Below, in pieces: positions 5,203 through 10,863 of a DNA stretch of 33,419 nt. Position numbers and translations under genes: made by a program. The notes beneath the pieces were generated by a model that saw only the letters and a program-made list of their open reading frames with translations, did not search any database and was not told the DNA's origin. Source of the DNA: a virus; the IMG/VR virus record IMGVR_UViG_3300020442_001802, positions 1-33,419 of that record; one strand, 5' to 3'. Position 1 is the stretch's first letter. Every line of letters starts with the position of its first letter.

Positions 5203-5234
5203 ATTATACAGATGGCTGTGACACGTTAGGTCAC
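5203..5234 (-). promoter_or_regulatory. Dyad-type promoter 1 (operator at -35, TATAAT)
   Basis: -10 TATAAT (5208-5203). In place of a -35 box there is a 17-bp dyad, GTGAC-ACGTTAG-GTCAC (5218-5234). The same 17 bp recur at 5632-5648 and 6327-6343. Confidence 0.75.
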
Positions 5235-5235
5235 T

Positions 5236-5370
5236 CTATCGGACAATTCCGTGAATTTTGTCCAATTCTTTTCGCTTCTCTTGCTCAGAGATTGTCAACT
5301 CAGCGACCAACTCGATGAGTTGCTCTTTGGTGTAGTGGGCGACTGCTTGCTTGATTTCTTCTTTATTCAT
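5236..5370 (-). CDS. Small helical protein, 44 aa
   Basis: ATG at 5370 with CGAAAGG about 7 nt upstream and promoter 10 just behind. Nearly all helix with heptad-like spacing: EEIKQAVAHYTKEQLIELVA then SEQEKRKELDKIHG. It may be a short dimerising coiled coil. No family recognised. The stop lies 2 bp from the dyad operator of the next promoter. Confidence 0.75.
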   Translation of the reverse strand: MNKEEIKQAVAHYTKEQLIELVAELTISEQEKRKELDKIHGIVR

Positions 5371-5397
5371 GTTTAACCTTTCGTTTGTGTTTCCTCT

Positions 5398-5425
5398 ATT
5401 ATACATAATAATCGTCATTTGTCAA
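5398..5425 (-). promoter_or_regulatory. Early promoter 10 (TTGACA-16-TATAAT)
   Basis: -35 TTGACA (5425-5420), spacer with ACGATTATTATG, -10 TATAAT (5403-5398). The -35 contains the TGA stop of the 5422-5520 gene. Confidence 0.84.
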
Positions 5426-5520
5426 GGGCTATCTTCAAACAAAATAGAATTATTCCAAGAAAAATTGGGACGATGATAAATGACCATAATTCGGTGTTCT
5501 CTGGATTCAACCAATCCATA
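5422..5520 (-). CDS. Tiny protein, 32 aa
   Basis: ATG at 5520 with AGGAG 8 nt upstream, just after the stop of the 23-residue gene. The product starts MDWLNPENTELWSFIIVPIF and ends ILFEDSP. The central WSFIIVPIF is hydrophobic but short for a transmembrane helix. The TGA stop is part of the TTGACA of promoter 10. Unrecognised. Confidence 0.55.
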   Translation of the reverse strand, partial: YGLVESREHRIMVIYHRPNFSWNNSILFEDSP

Positions 5521-5522
5521 AC

Positions 5523-5594
5523 TTATACTCCTGCAACAATACAACCAAGAATCGTGACAATAACCAAAATAATAAACGCTTTTTTCTCTGACAT
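5523..5594 (-). CDS. Tiny membrane peptide, 23 aa
   Basis: ATG at 5594 with a strong AAAGGAG 7-8 nt upstream, first gene behind the second dyad-type promoter. The product, MSEKKAFIILVIVTILGCIV then AGV, is a basic N-terminus followed by one hydrophobic helix, typical of a single-pass membrane peptide. Only two bases separate its stop from the next start. Function unknown. Confidence 0.62.
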   Translation of the reverse strand: MSEKKAFIILVIVTILGCIVAGV

Positions 5595-5615
5595 GTTTTC
5601 TCCTTTGTTACTTAT

Positions 5616-5648
5616 ATTATCGCATCCCGGTGTGACACGTTAGGTCAC
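5616..5648 (-). promoter_or_regulatory. Dyad-type promoter 2 (operator at -35, GATAAT)
   Basis: The 17-bp dyad (5632-5648) is followed after 10 bp by GATAAT (5621-5616). There is no TTGACA-like -35. Drives the two tiny genes at 5594-5422. Confidence 0.72.
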
Positions 5649-5681
5649 AATCACACAACAAAATAAAACTTTTTCGGAATT

Positions 5682-5769
5682 GTCGTAAGTCGTTATGTGG
5701 CAAGGGTTTACGTCGCCGGAAGCCCCCCTCACCGCACCTAAGTCCTTATATAGCAAGGGTTTACGTCGA
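5682..5769. repeat. Paired-hairpin element copy E (88 bp)
   Basis: CGTAAGTCGTT-N7-AAGGGTTTACG, GC-rich bridge, CCTAAGTCCTT-N7-AAGGGTTTACG. Here both 3' arms carry GGGTTTACG, so the units differ less from each other than in other copies. Confidence 0.88.
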
Positions 5770-5800
5770 TTCCGGCCCTAGCTGGCTGGATAGGGTAAGA

Positions 5801-5902
5801 CTACCACGGCCAGTGTAACAATAGGTGGGCTAGTAAGGTTATGCCGAACATGGTAAAGAACGGGACCACGGTAATATAGAGCAAGTCAAGTACAAATCGC
5901 AT
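5801..5902 (-). CDS. Tiny membrane protein, 33 aa
   Basis: ATG at 5902 with TAGGA about 7 nt upstream, 8 bp past the stop of the gene before it. The product MRFVLDLLYITVVPFFTMFG continues into ITLLAHLLLHWPW, giving about 25 consecutive hydrophobic or aromatic residues: one clear transmembrane helix. It closes the operon started at the third dyad-type promoter. No family recognised; a lysis or superinfection-exclusion role is conceivable but unproven. Confidence 0.62.
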   Translation of the reverse strand: MRFVLDLLYITVVPFFTMFGITLLAHLLLHWPW

Positions 5903-5910
5903 AGTTTTTC

Positions 5911-6045
5911 CTAGAAATAAGATTTAATTTTTTTCAGTTGATTGATTGTGTCCTGCATGTCGCGTTGAAATTCTTTGCTCATGCTTGGATCGTTACGGTA
6001 CTCAATCAGTTGGTCAATGATTAATAAGATAAGTTTGTAAAACAT
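5911..6045 (-). CDS. Small protein with hydrophobic N-terminus, 44 aa
   Basis: The ATG at 6045 follows an AGGA site that overlaps the TAG of the previous gene, indicating coupling. Residues 2-12 (FYKLILLIIDQ) are hydrophobic; the rest is a charged amphipathic helix (SKEFQRDMQDTINQLKKIKS). It could be a peripheral membrane peptide or a short coiled coil. Unrecognised. Confidence 0.68.
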   Translation of the reverse strand: MFYKLILLIIDQLIEYRNDPSMSKEFQRDMQDTINQLKKIKSYF

Positions 6046-6055
6046 AATTTTAATC

Positions 6056-6271
6056 CTACTCGTTTGCAGTTCCGAAGCGTGCGAAGTATGCTGCCTTGGC
6101 AGCTTGTTCTTCCTCACTGACAAGCTCGGCAGTGATAACCTCGATTGGCTCATTGTATCCGGTGAACCAAGTTTCGCCGTCGATGTCTTTGAGTTGCGAA
6201 GCAGGAACGTCTAGGTGTCGTACTTCGCGACCGGACCAAGGTTCGATGATTGTGACGTTGTAGCTTTTCAT
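6056..6271 (-). CDS. Hypothetical protein, 71 aa
   Basis: Two starts compete. The ATG at 6271 has AGAGG about 8 nt upstream and is preferred. An in-frame ATG at 6304 lies exactly 6 nt past GATAAT and would be leaderless, adding 11 residues. The protein begins MKSYNVTIIEPWSGREVRHL, which looks like a small beta sheet. An acidic segment follows, and the C-terminal helix is EEEQAAKAAYFARFG. First gene of an operon (6056, 5911, 5801) under the third dyad-type promoter. No family recognised. Confidence 0.74.
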   Translation of the reverse strand: MKSYNVTIIEPWSGREVRHLDVPASQLKDIDGETWFTGYNEPIEVITAELVSEEEQAAKAAYFARFGTANE

Positions 6272-6310
6272 AGTGTTTACCTCTTTGGTGTTGTTGTTTG
6301 TCATACTATT

Positions 6311-6343
6311 ATTATCGGGTAAGGGTGTGACACGTTAGGTCAC
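6311..6343 (-). promoter_or_regulatory. Dyad-type promoter 3 (operator at -35, GATAAT)
   Basis: The 17-bp dyad (6327-6343) is followed after 10 bp by GATAAT (6316-6311). Spacing is identical to dyad-type promoter 2. Confidence 0.72.
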
Positions 6344-6358
6344 GAATACTAGGTATTC
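6344..6358. repeat. 15-bp perfect inverted repeat GAATAC-TAG-GTATTC
   Basis: Six-bp arms around TAG, directly abutting the GTGAC dyad. The TAG stop codon of the gene at 6349-6504 lies inside it. It could be a second operator or a short hairpin at the end of that mRNA; no T-run follows. Confidence 0.6.
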
Positions 6359-6504
6359 TTAAAAGTTTTCCATTTATGTTGAACGTAGTCGCGGGAACCT
6401 TGACAGAGGATTGAGCCGGATGAGGTCACAATCTGGAGCGAGTAATCGCTAGTTTGAACAAGGTGGTAATCGCCGTGATTGTTGGTGTCGATGATAGTTT
6501 TCAT
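6349..6504 (-). CDS. Small hypothetical protein, 51 aa
   Basis: ATG at 6504 with AAAGGA about 8 nt upstream, 31 bp behind the -10 of promoter 13. The sequence reads MKTIIDTNNHGDYHLVQTSD, then YSLQIVTSSGSILCQGSRDY and VQHKWKTFKNT. The alternating pattern suggests three or four beta strands. One cysteine; no motif recognised. Its stop is in the 15-bp inverted repeat. Confidence 0.72.
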   Translation of the reverse strand: MKTIIDTNNHGDYHLVQTSDYSLQIVTSSGSILCQGSRDYVQHKWKTFKNT

Positions 6505-6535
6505 AGTTGTTATCCTTTTAACTTGTTATGTCTTT

Positions 6536-6563
6536 ATTATACTATACTTATCGGATTTGTCAA
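6536..6563 (-). promoter_or_regulatory. Early promoter 13 (TTGACA-16-TATAAT)
   Basis: -35 TTGACA (6563-6558), spacer with CCGATAAGTATAG, -10 TATAAT (6541-6536). Drives the 51-residue gene. Confidence 0.86.
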
Positions 6564-6592
6564 GGGGTATCTTTAACTTTTTAGAAAGTTTT

Positions 6593-6682
6593 TTAAACTT
6601 CCTCAGTCGGGTGAAGGATACCGTAGGCAATCGCCATGCAGATGAAAACCAAACCACCCAAGTAAACCAAACCAGTAATCAT
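6593..6682 (-). CDS. Tiny membrane protein, 29 aa
   Basis: ATG at 6682 with AAAAGGA about 9 nt upstream. The product, MITGLVYLGGLVFICMAIAY then GILHPTEEV, is one transmembrane helix with a short polar tail. It has its own promoter (6717-6744), so it is expressed as a single-gene unit. Function unknown. Confidence 0.62.
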   Translation of the reverse strand: MITGLVYLGGLVFICMAIAYGILHPTEEV

Positions 6683-6716
6683 TTTGTTTTTCCTTTTCGT
6701 TGTTTGTTATGCTTTA

Positions 6717-6744
6717 ATTATACTATAGTTATCGGAATTGTCAA
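6717..6744 (-). promoter_or_regulatory. Early promoter 14 (TTGACA-16-TATAAT)
   Basis: -35 TTGACA (6744-6739), spacer with CCGATAACTATAG, -10 TATAAT (6722-6717). Drives the 29-residue membrane protein. Confidence 0.86.
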
Positions 6745-6753
6745 GAGCAATCT

Positions 6754-6846
6754 TTAGTTTTTCCGAAACTTTTTTTCGAGTTGCCGGTGCTCGATTTCTT
6801 CCTTGACGAACTCAATCAACTCAGCAATCAGGGTGACGAATCTCAT
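6754..6846 (-). CDS. Tiny helical protein, 30 aa
   Basis: ATG at 6846 with GGAG 8 nt upstream. The product MRFVTLIAELIEFVKEEIEH then RQLEKKFRKN is a single amphipathic helix, hydrophobic and acidic at the start and basic at the end. First gene of the leftward array. Unrecognised. Confidence 0.6.
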   Translation of the reverse strand: MRFVTLIAELIEFVKEEIEHRQLEKKFRKN

Positions 6847-6889
6847 TTTGTTTTCTCCGTTGTTTGTTGTTTGTCTCTCGTATGTCTCT

Positions 6890-6917
6890 ATTATATACTA
6901 TCGGCAAGACTTGTCAA
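6890..6917 (-). promoter_or_regulatory. Early promoter 15, outermost leftward promoter
   Basis: -35 TTGACA (6917-6912), spacer with GCCGATAGTA, -10 TATAAT (6895-6890). It is the first of the leftward series. Confidence 0.85.
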
Positions 6918-7481
6918 GACCTTTAGCGGAAAAATAAAAAGTTTTTTGGGGGTATTTTATCTTCCTGACAAAACGGCAGCGACCTGCCAAAATGGCAGTA
7001 GGTGGTTCAGATGCAATACGGCGATGCCGCAGGTGTGTCTTACCCAAAGCATATAAGTCGGCCCTCTGTATAAAAATAATTATATGTAGCTTCTAATAGC
7101 TTCCTGTCGGTACGTACCAAGACCATTTATACCTGTAAAGAGAAGAGTGTCGCCCCTTACCAGATACTTTAGTTGTTTTAGAAAGCAGTTAAGTCTTCAA
7201 TGCTTTAGTTTTTACACTCGCTAATTTCTTCTTCTTACTCTATGTTCCGTCAGGAACCTTTACAGGACTGAGTTGACATGGTGGGTCATTGCTCAGATTT
7301 AAATTTTTTGCTTAACCTCGGAGTGCTTGTTCACTCACCAGTAACTTTCTTTTCACTGATTGGTCAGAACGCGAAACTGCACCAATAACGTTTTTTTACA
7401 AATTTTCAGTGAATTGTGACACTTTACAACCATTGCCACACCCTATTATAGTCAATTTTGACGGATTTTGCAAAAAGATTC
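6918..7481. other. Divergent intergenic region, no gene seen
   Basis: About 560 bp between leftward and rightward genes. No frame of useful length has a ribosome site; the longest plus-strand ATG frame (36 codons from 7276) lacks one. It contains two direct repeats at 6964-6998 and a GTTCC-GTCA-GGAAC hairpin near 7244. An isolated GTGAC half-site lies near 7416, and AT-rich runs occur at both ends. It is the likely place for regulator binding or a replication origin, but nothing decisive is visible. Confidence 0.5.
6964..6998. repeat. Two 16-bp direct repeats, alternative hairpins
   Basis: CCTGACAAAACGGCAG and CCTGCCAAAATGGCAG are separated by CGA and match at 14 of 16 positions. The middle CTGCC can pair with the GGCAG before it or the one after it, so two exclusive hairpins are possible. 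They lie 47 bp behind the outermost leftward promoter. Confidence 0.7.
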
Positions 7482-7510
7482 TTGGGAAAAAGTCGATTTC
7501 AGTGTATAAT
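7482..7510 (+). promoter_or_regulatory. First rightward promoter (TTGGGA-17-TATAAT)
   Basis: -35 TTGGGA (7482-7487), 17-bp spacer ending AGTG, -10 TATAAT (7505-7510). The -10 context GTGTATAATA equals that of the downstream late motifs. A GGAAC-AA-GTTCC palindrome (7519-7530) covers the start of the transcript. Confidence 0.75.
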
Positions 7511-7556
7511 AGAGTGTAGGAACAAGTTCCTCACTCATAGAACTGGAGATAAAAAG

Positions 7557-7739
7557 ATGACGAACAAAGATAAACCGCAACAGTGTGAGGCGAAAATGTG
7601 CTGTAAGGCTACCGCCCAATTGCAGGCAGAGGTTGTGGACGAGATTTTGAAGGACGACAAGAGCTTGGGCGAGCTTTTGAACAAAAAGGAAACAGATGAT
7701 AATCAAAACGATACTGGGAACGATAGCAGTTCCGGCTAG
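7557..7739 (+). CDS. Hypothetical acidic protein with Cys pairs, 60 aa
   Basis: ATG at 7557 with GGAG 8 nt upstream. Residues 9-16 (QCEAKMCC) hold three cysteines, followed by a helix ATAQLQAEVVDEILKDDKSL and a disordered Asp/Asn/Ser-rich tail. First gene of the rightward operon. The next gene starts inside it, 44 bp before the stop. No family recognised. Confidence 0.7.
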   Translation: MTNKDKPQQCEAKMCCKATAQLQAEVVDEILKDDKSLGELLNKKETDDNQNDTGNDSSSG

Positions 7740-8295
7740 AATCAAAGAAAATGGTATTGCTCTCGGTTGCTGCGGCATGGAAGAAGCGACTGATGACTTA
7801 ATCTGTCAACAATTATCGCAAGGAAACCCTGAACTTTGCGATCTATGTAACTTTGTTGATAAAAAACAATACTTTTTCTTTCAATTTACCACTAAAGATA
7901 ACAACATTACCTATTGTGTTGGACAAATGGGTGATGAGTTTGTTACATACTCGGCCCTCTATTGGTCAGATGGTAAAGAAATCGTCCCTATTCAGCCACG
8001 AGATCTAGACGTAGACGAACCAATTGTCATAAAAAACTGGATTCCTAGTAAATTTGAGACTCCCAACTCGGTAAGAACCTCTTCAGGCGATGCCGTCATA
8101 GAGAATAATCATATTCTTACCTCGATAGACAATAAAATTGTCACTATTTCCATTAATGATCTCAAAAATGAGTATCTTTCTTTTAAACCATTGACCAAAC
8201 GGCCACAAAAACCGAAACAGGGCACTATTTTCTTCAACAAGAACAAAAAATGCCTAGAATGTTACGATGGGCAAACTTGGAGGGCACTATGGTAA
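7696..8295 (+). CDS. Hypothetical protein, 199 aa, possibly virion-associated
   Basis: ATG at 7696 with AAGGA 5 nt upstream, inside the preceding gene. The N-terminus (TILGTIAVPARIKENGIALG) is followed by a Cys-rich stretch with CC at 25-26 and C37, C48 and C51. A beta-rich middle and a C-terminal module GTIFFNKNKKCLECYDGQTW follow. That last module resembles the 'GTIYFN...YDG..W' endings of phage structural and fibre-associated proteins, which is the only hint of role. It overlaps the sigma-like gene by 7 bp. Confidence 0.72.
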   Translation: MIIKTILGTIAVPARIKENGIALGCCGMEEATDDLICQQLSQGNPELCDLCNFVDKKQYFFFQFTTKDNNITYCVGQMGDEFVTYSALYWSDGKEIVPIQPRDLDVDEPIVIKNWIPSKFETPNSVRTSSGDAVIENNHILTSIDNKIVTISINDLKNEYLSFKPLTKRPQKPKQGTIFFNKNKKCLECYDGQTWRALW

Positions 8296-8807
8296 TACCA
8301 CCGGGAATGACAGAAGAACAGGTTATAGACCAAATTAACACTGTTGTCAATAGAATGTCACACAAATATACCTTTCATGGATATACAGTTGATGACATAA
8401 AACAAGAGGCTTTCATTATTTGCATGGAGGCACTTAACAGATATGATGGAATTCGCCCTTTAGAAAACTTTTTATCGGTAAATCTAAGCAACAGACTCAA
8501 AAACTTCATCCGTGACAATCATTTCTTCGGATATAACGAGGAGGACGAACGGCACAACATCCTTCAACCAGCACAACTTGACTTCGAGGACAACATTATC
8601 GACGGTCAAGAGAAATTCGCCACCTCGTATGACCAAATTCAACTAAATGACATGTCAGATATCATCGACAAGCACCTTCCAGCCAATCTTCGTATGGATT
8701 ATTTGAAGATGAAGAATGAAATTTACATCTCCAAACATCGAAGGGAAGAAATTGTCGCTGTAATCAAGACTATCCTAGAGGAGTATGGATACCATGAAGA
8801 AGGGTAG
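8289..8807 (+). CDS. Sigma-factor-like protein, 172 aa (late-sigma candidate)
   Basis: The ATG at 8289 is chosen for GGAGG 5-6 nt upstream. Residues about 25-75 read MSHKYTFHGYTVDDIKQEAF, then IICMEALNRYDGIRPLENFL and a basic helix NLSNRLKNFIRD. This is the layout of sigma-70 region 2 (core-binding and -10 recognition helices). The C-terminal part has no clear region 4 helix-turn-helix, although KHRREEIVAVIKTILEEYG is helical. The length is close to T4 gp55 (185 aa), which reads -10-only late promoters. A role at the GTGTATAAT motifs downstream is inference. Confidence 0.7.
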   Translation: MVIPPGMTEEQVIDQINTVVNRMSHKYTFHGYTVDDIKQEAFIICMEALNRYDGIRPLENFLSVNLSNRLKNFIRDNHFFGYNEEDERHNILQPAQLDFEDNIIDGQEKFATSYDQIQLNDMSDIIDKHLPANLRMDYLKMKNEIYISKHRREEIVAVIKTILEEYGYHEEG

Positions 8808-9606
8808 GATCTCAAGAGAGGAAGAACAGTTCATCAAGGACAATATTTCTTTTGGTTTAGACCATTTATCCTCAGAGTTAGACCGCGACCCTAAGTCTCT
8901 GACTAAGTTTATCAAGAAGAAGATTGCCAAAGGTGACATAGAAGAACCTTCTTGGATGCGTTCAAGGGCTGATGAAGAGAGGGCAAAGTACGATCTTACC
9001 TATAGACCATACTGGAAAGAGCTAGAGCAGCAGTTTACCAACGAAGAACTCAAACTTTTTGAGTATCATTGGACCAGAATTATATCTCAGTTCAAAGATG
9101 ACGTTATTCCAACCGAAGAACTGCAAGTTGTTGACCTTATCAAGCTAGAATTACTTATGAACAGAGCATTGAAAGGTAATAAAGATAACCTTGAGCAGAT
9201 ATCCGCTCTAGACGCTCTGATTACGGCTGAGAGGCAACGCGACCCCGACCAGATAGATACAGACCAACTTTTTAATATGGAGCGTCAGGTAGCGTCTCTG
9301 AAAGCCTCACAGGAGTCTCTGAACAAGGACTACCGTGAACTACAAACAAAAAAGAACAGTATGCTCAAGGAGATGAAGGCAACTCGTGAGCAAAGAGTGC
9401 AAAGAATCGAAGACTCTAAGAAAAACTTTACTGCTTGGATGGCACATCTTGTCGCTAATCCTGAGATAACCAAACAGTACGGTGCAGAAATGGAGAAAAT
9501 GCGTTTAGCTATGAAGCAAGAGCAGGAACGACTAGCTAAATTCCATGAATACACCGATGGACAGGTAGATCAACCTTTTCTAACACCAGATACCGTTGAG
9601 GACTAG
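8794..9606 (+). CDS. HTH + coiled-coil protein, possible small terminase, 270 aa
   Basis: Two ATGs are possible. The one at 8794 has GAGGAG about 10 nt upstream; that at 8785 has it 1 nt away. The first 40 residues (REEEQFIKDNISFGLDHLSS followed by SLTKFIKKKIAKG) look like a helix-turn-helix. The centre is helical, and residues about 160-250 form a long coiled coil (VASLKASQESLNKDYRELQT; MKQEQERLAKFHE). DNA-binding N-terminus plus oligomerising helices upstream of TerL fits a terminase small subunit, but four other genes intervene, so this remains a candidate. It overlaps the sigma-like gene by 14 bp. Confidence 0.55.
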   Translation: MKKGRISREEEQFIKDNISFGLDHLSSELDRDPKSLTKFIKKKIAKGDIEEPSWMRSRADEERAKYDLTYRPYWKELEQQFTNEELKLFEYHWTRIISQFKDDVIPTEELQVVDLIKLELLMNRALKGNKDNLEQISALDALITAERQRDPDQIDTDQLFNMERQVASLKASQESLNKDYRELQTKKNSMLKEMKATREQRVQRIEDSKKNFTAWMAHLVANPEITKQYGAEMEKMRLAMKQEQERLAKFHEYTDGQVDQPFLTPDTVED

Positions 9607-9613
9607 GACTATA

Positions 9614-10603
9614 ATGAAAAAAGCTATTATTTTCGGAATTACCGGCCAAGATGGAAGCCATCTAGCCGACCTGTTACTCTCAAAGGATTACCACGTAGTG
9701 GGAATCTCTAGAAGAGCCAGCACTGACAACACACAAAGAATCAAACACATCCTTGGGAACGAAAGGTTCGAGTTGATTCAAGGTGACATTACTGATGCTT
9801 ATTCTGTTATAAATATACTTAAAAAACATGAAGATGTAGATGAAATCTATAATTTAGCCGCACAGTCACATGTAGCAGTGTCGTTCAAGCAACCAGCACT
9901 CACATGGGACATAACAGGCAAGGGCTGTTTAAATATCTTACAGTCTATGGTAGATCTAGAAATTGATGCTAGGTTCTATCAGGCTAGTTCTAGCGAAATG
10001 TATGGAAAGCACTACGATAGAGATCGCGAAGGCAATAAGTATCAAAATGAAGAAACTAAGTTTATGCCTCAGAGTCCGTATGCAATTGCAAAAGTTGCAG
10101 CACACGAACTGACTAGATTGGTAAGAGAAGCATACGATTTACACGCTAGTGCCGGTATTCTATTTAATCATGAAGGTGAACGAAGAGGCGAAACCTTCGT
10201 AACGAGAAAAATTACGAAGTGGATCGGGGACTGGGTTAAGAGCGGTCGCGATCCTAACTTTCCGCAGCTACGTCTAGGCAACTTGGAAGCATTTAGAGAT
10301 TGGGGGTATGCTGGAGATTATGTGGAAGCGATGTGGATGATGCTACAGCAGGATAGTCCACAGGATTATGTTATCTGCACCGGCGAAACTCATACTATTC
10401 GCGAGTTCCTAGATGTAGCTTTCTCATACACTGGAGTTGACGATTGGTCTGATTTAGTAGTTCAAGACCCTGAATTCTATAGACCAGCAGAGGTGGATTA
10501 CTTACGGGGCGATTGCAGCAAGGCAAACAATGTATTGGGATGGACTCCTAAACACAGCTTTGAAGATTTGGTCAAGAAGATGGTAGAACATGATATATCA
10601 TGA
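9614..10603 (+). CDS. gmd: GDP-mannose 4,6-dehydratase, 329 aa
   Basis: ATG at 9614 with AGGA 5-6 nt upstream. Extended short-chain dehydrogenase: NAD(P)-binding GITGQDGSHLADLL (residues 8-21), the active-site segment QASSSEMYG, YAIAK with the catalytic Tyr and Lys, and the family signature NHEGERRGETFVTRKIT. The enzyme converts GDP-mannose to GDP-4-keto-6-deoxymannose, the precursor of fucose, rhamnose and perosamine sugars. It is full length with all catalytic residues. Carried by a phage among packaging genes, it probably alters host surface polysaccharide or supplies a sugar for modification; no partner epimerase or transferase is in the window. Confidence 0.95.
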   Translation: MKKAIIFGITGQDGSHLADLLLSKDYHVVGISRRASTDNTQRIKHILGNERFELIQGDITDAYSVINILKKHEDVDEIYNLAAQSHVAVSFKQPALTWDITGKGCLNILQSMVDLEIDARFYQASSSEMYGKHYDRDREGNKYQNEETKFMPQSPYAIAKVAAHELTRLVREAYDLHASAGILFNHEGERRGETFVTRKITKWIGDWVKSGRDPNFPQLRLGNLEAFRDWGYAGDYVEAMWMMLQQDSPQDYVICTGETHTIREFLDVAFSYTGVDDWSDLVVQDPEFYRPAEVDYLRGDCSKANNVLGWTPKHSFEDLVKKMVEHDIS

Positions 10604-10863
10604 AAATCTATGTTTTGAAGTTCGATCTATCTTTAGTCCATACCAGACTTAAAAAGTTTAGACTAAGAGAATTCAATAGTGAGAACCCCATAATATTCGT
10701 AGATGCAAAAGATCCAGACGAGGCTTGTTATTTAGGCTATTGTAAATTTGCAGATATTGTACTTAGTCAAGACGCTTCCTCGGAAACAGTAAAGTTAATG
10801 AAAGAAGTAGAGTACGACATAAGGATAACTAAGGTCTACTGTAAAGATGAAACGAAATTATAA
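10600..10863 (+). CDS. Hypothetical protein, 87 aa
   Basis: ATG at 10600 overlaps the gmd stop (ATGA). The sequence is a compact alpha/beta protein: a strand MKIYVLKFDLS, a basic segment RLKKFRLREFN, IIFVDAKDPDEACYLGYCKF, then YDIRITKVYC. The 'FVDAKDPDEA' helix resembles small phage accessory proteins but I cannot name a family. It overlaps the HNH gene by 17 bp. Confidence 0.72.
   Translation: MKIYVLKFDLSLVHTRLKKFRLREFNSENPIIFVDAKDPDEACYLGYCKFADIVLSQDASSETVKLMKEVEYDIRITKVYCKDETKL

Noticed and set aside
184-5769. Five regularly structured repeats as a CRISPR array
   Set aside because: The copies are over 1 kb apart with genes between them, have internal dyads and no uniform spacers, and no cas gene is present.
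5203-6343. Host CRP/cAMP binding sites (TGTGA...TCACA)
   Set aside because: The half-sites are the wrong distance apart for CRP (TGTGA-N6-TCACA). The three copies are identical over 17 bp, which points to a phage-specific regulator.
7273-7301. Rightward promoter TTGACA in the divergent region
   Set aside because: A good TTGACA is present, but 17 bp downstream the sequence is GATTTA, and no gene start follows until after the better promoter at 7482-7510.
7276-7386. 36-codon plus-strand ORF in the divergent region
   Set aside because: No Shine-Dalgarno site at a usable distance, and no promoter or neighbour supports it.
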